54,691 nt of DNA from JAGNRR01 sp964409905 (GTDB lineage Bacteria; Bacteroidota; Bacteroidia; Chitinophagales; Chitinophagaceae). Under the pieces are notes generated by a model. The model was given only the letters and a program-made list of their open reading frames with translations. It searched no databases and was not told the origin of the DNA. Position numbers and translations under genes: made by a program. Below, piece by piece: positions 51,838 through 54,691 of this stretch; the stretch's first letter is position 1, and each line of letters begins with the position of its first letter. Where the stretch lies: NCBI GenBank assembly GCA_964409905.1, contig CAYPET010000014.1, forward strand, positions 1-54,691, in the 5' to 3' direction.

Positions 51838-53290
51838 GAAGAAAAACACACAGCTGAAAAAAACATTTAAACAAACTAAAAAAAATGAACCAAAGATGAA
51901 AGGGCATAAAGAAGTAAGTGATGACTTTGCAGATGCCATTGAACAGTCCTCAGATCAGCTAGAAACATTCTATTTACACGATGCGCTTTCAAAAAGTCCA
52001 CATTACCCTAAGGAGATTTACGGGAACCTCCCTCAACTACTTAAAAGAATACTTGAACCAATAAAAAGCAGACGAGAACAAGATATGCTACTTATGTCCT
52101 CACTAGTTGGACTAGGCAGTGTATTCAAAGGTATTAGTTGTAAATATCGAGGAAAAAAAATATTTGCCAATTTATATTACTATCCAATTGCACCTGCTGC
52201 TTCTGGCAAAGGTGTCATACTTTATGCTAAGTACTTTTTGGACGCTATTCATGAAGAATTAAAAAAGAATTCCATTGAAGTGAAATTATCAGAAGAAGTT
52301 AAAGGAGATGATAAGATCAAACGAAATGATAAAAAAAGAACTAAAACACTATTTATACCAGGAAACAGTAGCTCCGCTGCTGTAGTGAGTCACTTAGTAA
52401 CTAACGATGGCTTGGGAATAATAATTGAGCCAGAAGCTGATACCATAGCAATTGCTTTAAATCAAGATTGGGGTGGCTATACAGACCTAATGCGTTGTGC
52501 TTTTGAACATGAACCATACTCTAGTAGTCGTAAACAAGATTTCGAATTCAATGAAATCAAAACACCACGACTTTCAATGATAATCTCCAGTACCCCCAAT
52601 CAGCTACGCGGGATTATTAAAAGTACTGAAGATGGATTGTACAGTAGATTTGTATTTTATCCGTTTAATACAAATCCAGAATGGATACCATATGAAAATC
52701 AGGACTTTGATGCCAAAGAATACTATACTGAACTTGCTCCTGTCGTTAAACAGTATGCGGAATTTATAAATTCTTTTGAGCCCACTTTTAAACTCACTAA
52801 AACGCAATCTGATAGGTTTAATGAATTTTTCGCAGCAAAACTACAAGACTATCAGAAGTTATTCCAAGGCGATGTTTCTTCCATGATATATCGAATGGGA
52901 TGTGTTTTCCATAGAATTGCCATGATACTAACTGCATTAAGATTCTGTGATCAACCCCTAAATGATACTGCATTAAACCCAACAAATGAAGATTGTAACA
53001 TGGCTTTAATGATAGTGAACACTGCGTTTCAGCATAACGCTATCGTCTTTGAGTATTTAAGTCATCTTCAACATTCTGGTAAAGAATCTGAATCCCATTT
53101 AGGGGTGAATAGGTTATTAACATTCATTCCTTATGAAAAGGAATTGAGAAGAGAGGATTTAATAAGAATTGCTGGAAAAATTGGCATTTCAAAATACTCT
53201 GTAGACAAATATTTAAAGCGATTGGTTAAAAAAAGAACCATTGCAAAAGTGTCATTTGGCGTTTATAAGCGTATAAAAAGTAAAAAATAA
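51824..53290 (+). CDS. DUF3987 AAA+/primase-associated protein
   Basis: 488 residues. A Lys-rich N-terminus (1-30) is followed by a P-loop-like motif APAASGKG at 123-130, an acidic Walker-B-like segment GIIIEPEAD near residue 205, a sensor-like SMIISSTPNQL, and a winged-helix-like C-terminus (RREDLIRIAGKIGISKYSVDKYLKRL). This fits DUF3987, a helicase/primase-like family of phage, plasmid and integrative elements, thought to act in replication initiation. The N-terminal PriCT/VirE part seen in larger relatives is absent. Directly downstream lie two inverted clusters of 9-bp repeats that may be its site. Confidence 0.85.
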   Translation: MKKNKKKNTQLKKTFKQTKKNEPKMKGHKEVSDDFADAIEQSSDQLETFYLHDALSKSPHYPKEIYGNLPQLLKRILEPIKSRREQDMLLMSSLVGLGSVFKGISCKYRGKKIFANLYYYPIAPAASGKGVILYAKYFLDAIHEELKKNSIEVKLSEEVKGDDKIKRNDKKRTKTLFIPGNSSSAAVVSHLVTNDGLGIIIEPEADTIAIALNQDWGGYTDLMRCAFEHEPYSSSRKQDFEFNEIKTPRLSMIISSTPNQLRGIIKSTEDGLYSRFVFYPFNTNPEWIPYENQDFDAKEYYTELAPVVKQYAEFINSFEPTFKLTKTQSDRFNEFFAAKLQDYQKLFQGDVSSMIYRMGCVFHRIAMILTALRFCDQPLNDTALNPTNEDCNMALMIVNTAFQHNAIVFEYLSHLQHSGKESESHLGVNRLLTFIPYEKELRREDLIRIAGKIGISKYSVDKYLKRLVKKRTIAKVSFGVYKRIKSKK

Positions 53291-53294
53291 TAGA

Positions 53295-53321
53295 GTTTGT
53301 AAAGTTTGTAAGGCTTGTATA
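53295..53321 (+). repeat. Three tandem 9-bp iteron-like repeats (left cluster)
   Basis: Units GTTTGTAAA, GTTTGTAAG and GCTTGTATA follow each other with an exact period of 9. The first begins 5 nt after the DUF3987 stop codon. Confidence 0.75.
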
Positions 53322-53355
53322 CCTCATGCATTATCACTTATGACGGATTAGGCTA

Positions 53356-53382
53356 GTTATAAACTTTACAAACCTTACAAAC
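53356..53382 (-). repeat. Three tandem 9-bp iteron-like repeats (right cluster, inverted)
   Basis: Read on the minus strand from 53382: GTTTGTAAG, GTTTGTAAA, GTTTATAAC, exact period of 9. It faces the left cluster across a 34-bp spacer (53322-53355). A GCTAGTT/AACTAGC pair (53352-53358 with 53380-53386) brackets this cluster. The rest of the gap to 53447 is AT-rich with nothing further seen. Confidence 0.75.
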
Positions 53383-53447
53383 TAGCTATAATAAATCAAC
53401 TAAAAATAGCTTACCAAGTATTAAAACGAAAAATAAATTAAAATCGC

Positions 53448-54266
53448 ATGGAAAATAGTAAAATAGAATGGACAGACCACACAGTAAATTTATGGTGGGG
53501 CTGCGCCAAGGTGCATACAGGATGTAAAAACTGTTATGCAGAATTCCTCTCAGATAAAAGGTATAAAAATGGGTTGTGGGGCGAAAAGAATGGTCGAAAA
53601 TATATTAAATCGGCTTTTAGCAAATTGGATAAATTCCAACGTCAGGCAAAAAAGAATAATGAATACCAAAAGGTATTTATAGGCAGTATGATGGATATTT
53701 TTGAACCCCCAAAAGAGTTGATAAACGTGTACGGTTTTAGTGATACTGGAGCATTGCGCGATGTGCTTTTTGAAAATATATCACATGGGAAGTACTCCAA
53801 TTTGATATTTTTATTCTTGACTAAGCGACCTGAAAATATAGTAAAATACGTTCCCACAACTTGGCTGATCAGTTGTCCTTATAACTGTTATTTCGGGACG
53901 TCTGTATCAAATATGGAAACATGGGGTAAAGCCGTCGAATTGTCTCAAATACCAGTCAACCGTTTTTTATCCATAGAGCCACAAGTGGGTTTAATTGAAA
54001 ATGTTGACTTGACCCCATTTGACTGGATAATACAAGGTGGAGAAAGTGGTATCAACAGACGACCTTTTGATCTTAATTGGGCTTATAAAATGAGGGATAT
54101 GTGTAAAGAGCAAAATGTACCGTACTTTTTTAAGCAAATAGATAAGATTCGGCCAATACCAGTGGACTTAATGATAAGGCAGTTTCCTGAGGCGTGGGAT
54201 GAGAGTAGATTAAGACAGTTTAATTCAGAAGTATCAATCTATTTTGCAAACTACACGAATAAATAA
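53448..54266 (+). CDS. DUF5131 (phage Gp37/Gp68) three-Cys-motif protein
   Basis: 272 residues. The N-terminus has SKIEWTDHTVNLWWGC and the three-Cys motif C19-X6-C26-X2-C29 (GCAKVHTGCKNCYAE), which resembles a modified radical-SAM cluster site. Further family blocks are VFIGSMMDIFEPP, FLFLTKRPENI, CYFGTSVSN, RFLSIEPQVGLI and WIIQGGESGINRRPFD. The family is frequent in phages and mobile elements, often beside a three-Cys-motif partner (TcmP). No partner is found in the rest of the window. Function not proven; an Fe-S or nucleic-acid modification role is possible. Confidence 0.9.
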   Translation: MENSKIEWTDHTVNLWWGCAKVHTGCKNCYAEFLSDKRYKNGLWGEKNGRKYIKSAFSKLDKFQRQAKKNNEYQKVFIGSMMDIFEPPKELINVYGFSDTGALRDVLFENISHGKYSNLIFLFLTKRPENIVKYVPTTWLISCPYNCYFGTSVSNMETWGKAVELSQIPVNRFLSIEPQVGLIENVDLTPFDWIIQGGESGINRRPFDLNWAYKMRDMCKEQNVPYFFKQIDKIRPIPVDLMIRQFPEAWDESRLRQFNSEVSIYFANYTNK

Positions 54267-54279
54267 AGCAATACTGTTA

Positions 54280-54345
54280 AGTGGAGATTTAAGCTTAAGT
54301 GCTTGCTCTCCGCTTTCTTGTTTAAGTGCTTCGGACTTAAGTTTG
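54280..54345 (+). other. Structured leader with two hairpins
   Basis: A first stem AAGTGGAGA / TCTCCGCTT (about 54280-54316) and a second TTAAGT / ACTTAA with a short GC-containing loop (about 54321-54340), with the word TTAAGTGCTT repeated in both. It precedes the 57-residue ORF and could be a leader, or the end of an insertion sequence. Confidence 0.4.
54338..54345 (+). promoter_or_regulatory. Possible -7 element before the 57-residue ORF
   Basis: TAAGTTTG ends 5 nt before ATG 54351, as for lutB. It overlaps the second hairpin, so the call is weak. Confidence 0.3.
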
Positions 54346-54350
54346 TAGGG

Positions 54351-54524
54351 ATGAACAAGCTAACCAAAGAATTGTTCCTTCGCGAGCACCTCCTGAACGG
54401 TCAAACGTACTCTCAAATCTTAGAAGCTTACTCGTTAGATAGCTCATACCGTAAGCAGTTGTCTAGCTGGTACGCTGAAGGTGGAGAACTCCTCGACGAT
54501 ATGAGACGAGCGCTATTGCAATGA
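54351..54524 (+). CDS. Small helix-turn-helix-like protein, possible transposase fragment
   Basis: 57 residues from ATG 54351 (the frame is open to 54303). The sequence LTKELFLREHLLNGQTYSQILEAYSLDSSYRKQLSSWY has the look of a helix-turn-helix with a conserved W, similar in style to the N-terminal or helper ORFs of insertion sequences, but no family could be named. Higher-GC codons than its neighbours suggest a different origin. No further gene follows: 54525-54691 shows nothing I can support. Confidence 0.45.
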   Translation: MNKLTKELFLREHLLNGQTYSQILEAYSLDSSYRKQLSSWYAEGGELLDDMRRALLQ

Positions 54525-54691
54525 TAAACATAAGTTTTCTAAGACGTTTAAAAGTTGAGAAATAGTTAATAACGAAAAGTATAAAACGCAATATAAGCTT
54601 CAAACAAAAGCACAATGGGTCTTTACTGAATATATGCTTCGGGGATTAGTTTTGGTTGTATACGAGCAGTCAAAACAAATTATTATCTAAC

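Noticed and set aside
1..54691. CRISPR array
   Set aside because: No regularly spaced direct repeats of 20-50 bp with unique spacers were seen. The only regular short repeats are the 9-bp units at 53295-53382.
54267..54691. Three-Cys-motif partner (TcmP) downstream of DUF5131
   Set aside because: No frame in this stretch encodes a protein of suitable size or motif.

Overview
The window is a stretch of chromosome from a Bacteroidota bacterium, probably near the order Chitinophagales, though that rank is an inference. Several things point this way: four exported proteins end in type IX secretion (T9SS) sorting domains with a YPNPA/YPNPV-type motif; DUF3467, DUF349, DUF4197 and ZapA proteins of Bacteroidota type are present; and promoter-like TAnnTTTG (-7) elements sit in front of many genes while Shine-Dalgarno sites are poor. 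Positions 1-50575 are mostly housekeeping and surface genes. From 50576 to the right edge the content is visibly more AT-rich and looks like part of an integrated element.

Layout of the core. 1-4409: a partial CDS, a von Willebrand-type membrane protein, guaA with a DUF3467 gene, and a divergent PspC-like mini-protein. 4411-8494: two tandem, clearly paralogous T9SS-exported Asp-box beta-propeller proteins. 8636-14002: lipA, then an opposite-strand cluster of symporter, O-methyltransferase, glucosaminidase/LysM protein and hpt. 14185-18204: a T9SS kelch protein, a small membrane protein, tRNA-Leu(UAG), trigger factor and ferritin. 18263-23127: branched-chain amino-acid dehydrogenase, DUF349 protein, a PolX-like protein with a degenerate polymerase domain, and ZapA. 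23202-29244: a tight operon of SpoIIM-like, DUF4129, DUF4350, MoxR and DUF58 genes with a divergent RDD membrane protein. 29292-39585: a secreted coiled-coil protein, a polysaccharide flippase, a LUD/Fe-S protein, a polysaccharide deacetylase, a KdsD-type sugar-phosphate isomerase, a modular M4 metalloprotease carrying an exact 263-bp duplication, and a DUF4197 lipoprotein whose signal peptide appears to be cut off by a one-base shift. 39718-50456: uvrA, sua5, a two-gene DabB-DabA inorganic-carbon transporter with a 66-residue membrane ORF, a DUF2071 protein, an alanine/saccharopine dehydrogenase-like enzyme and hscB.

The element. It starts directly after tRNA-Leu(CAA) (50492-50575). It carries an uncharacterised helical protein, an excisionase-like HTH protein that overlaps a DUF3987 AAA+/primase-like protein, an intergenic region with two inverted clusters of three exact-period 9-bp repeats (53295-53321 and 53356-53382), a three-Cys DUF5131 (phage Gp37/Gp68) protein and a small ORF behind a structured leader. 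No integrase lies in the window. If this is an integrated element, its recombinase and right end lie beyond 54691 or are lost.

The most notable signals are the 3+3 inverted 9-bp repeat clusters beside the DUF3987 gene, the apparent ATC or otherwise non-canonical start of kdsD under a leaderless-type promoter, the broken signal peptide of the DUF4197 lipoprotein, the set of TACTTTTG elements 4-7 nt from start codons, and the DabAB operon. All calls come from reading the sequence; no database search was run.
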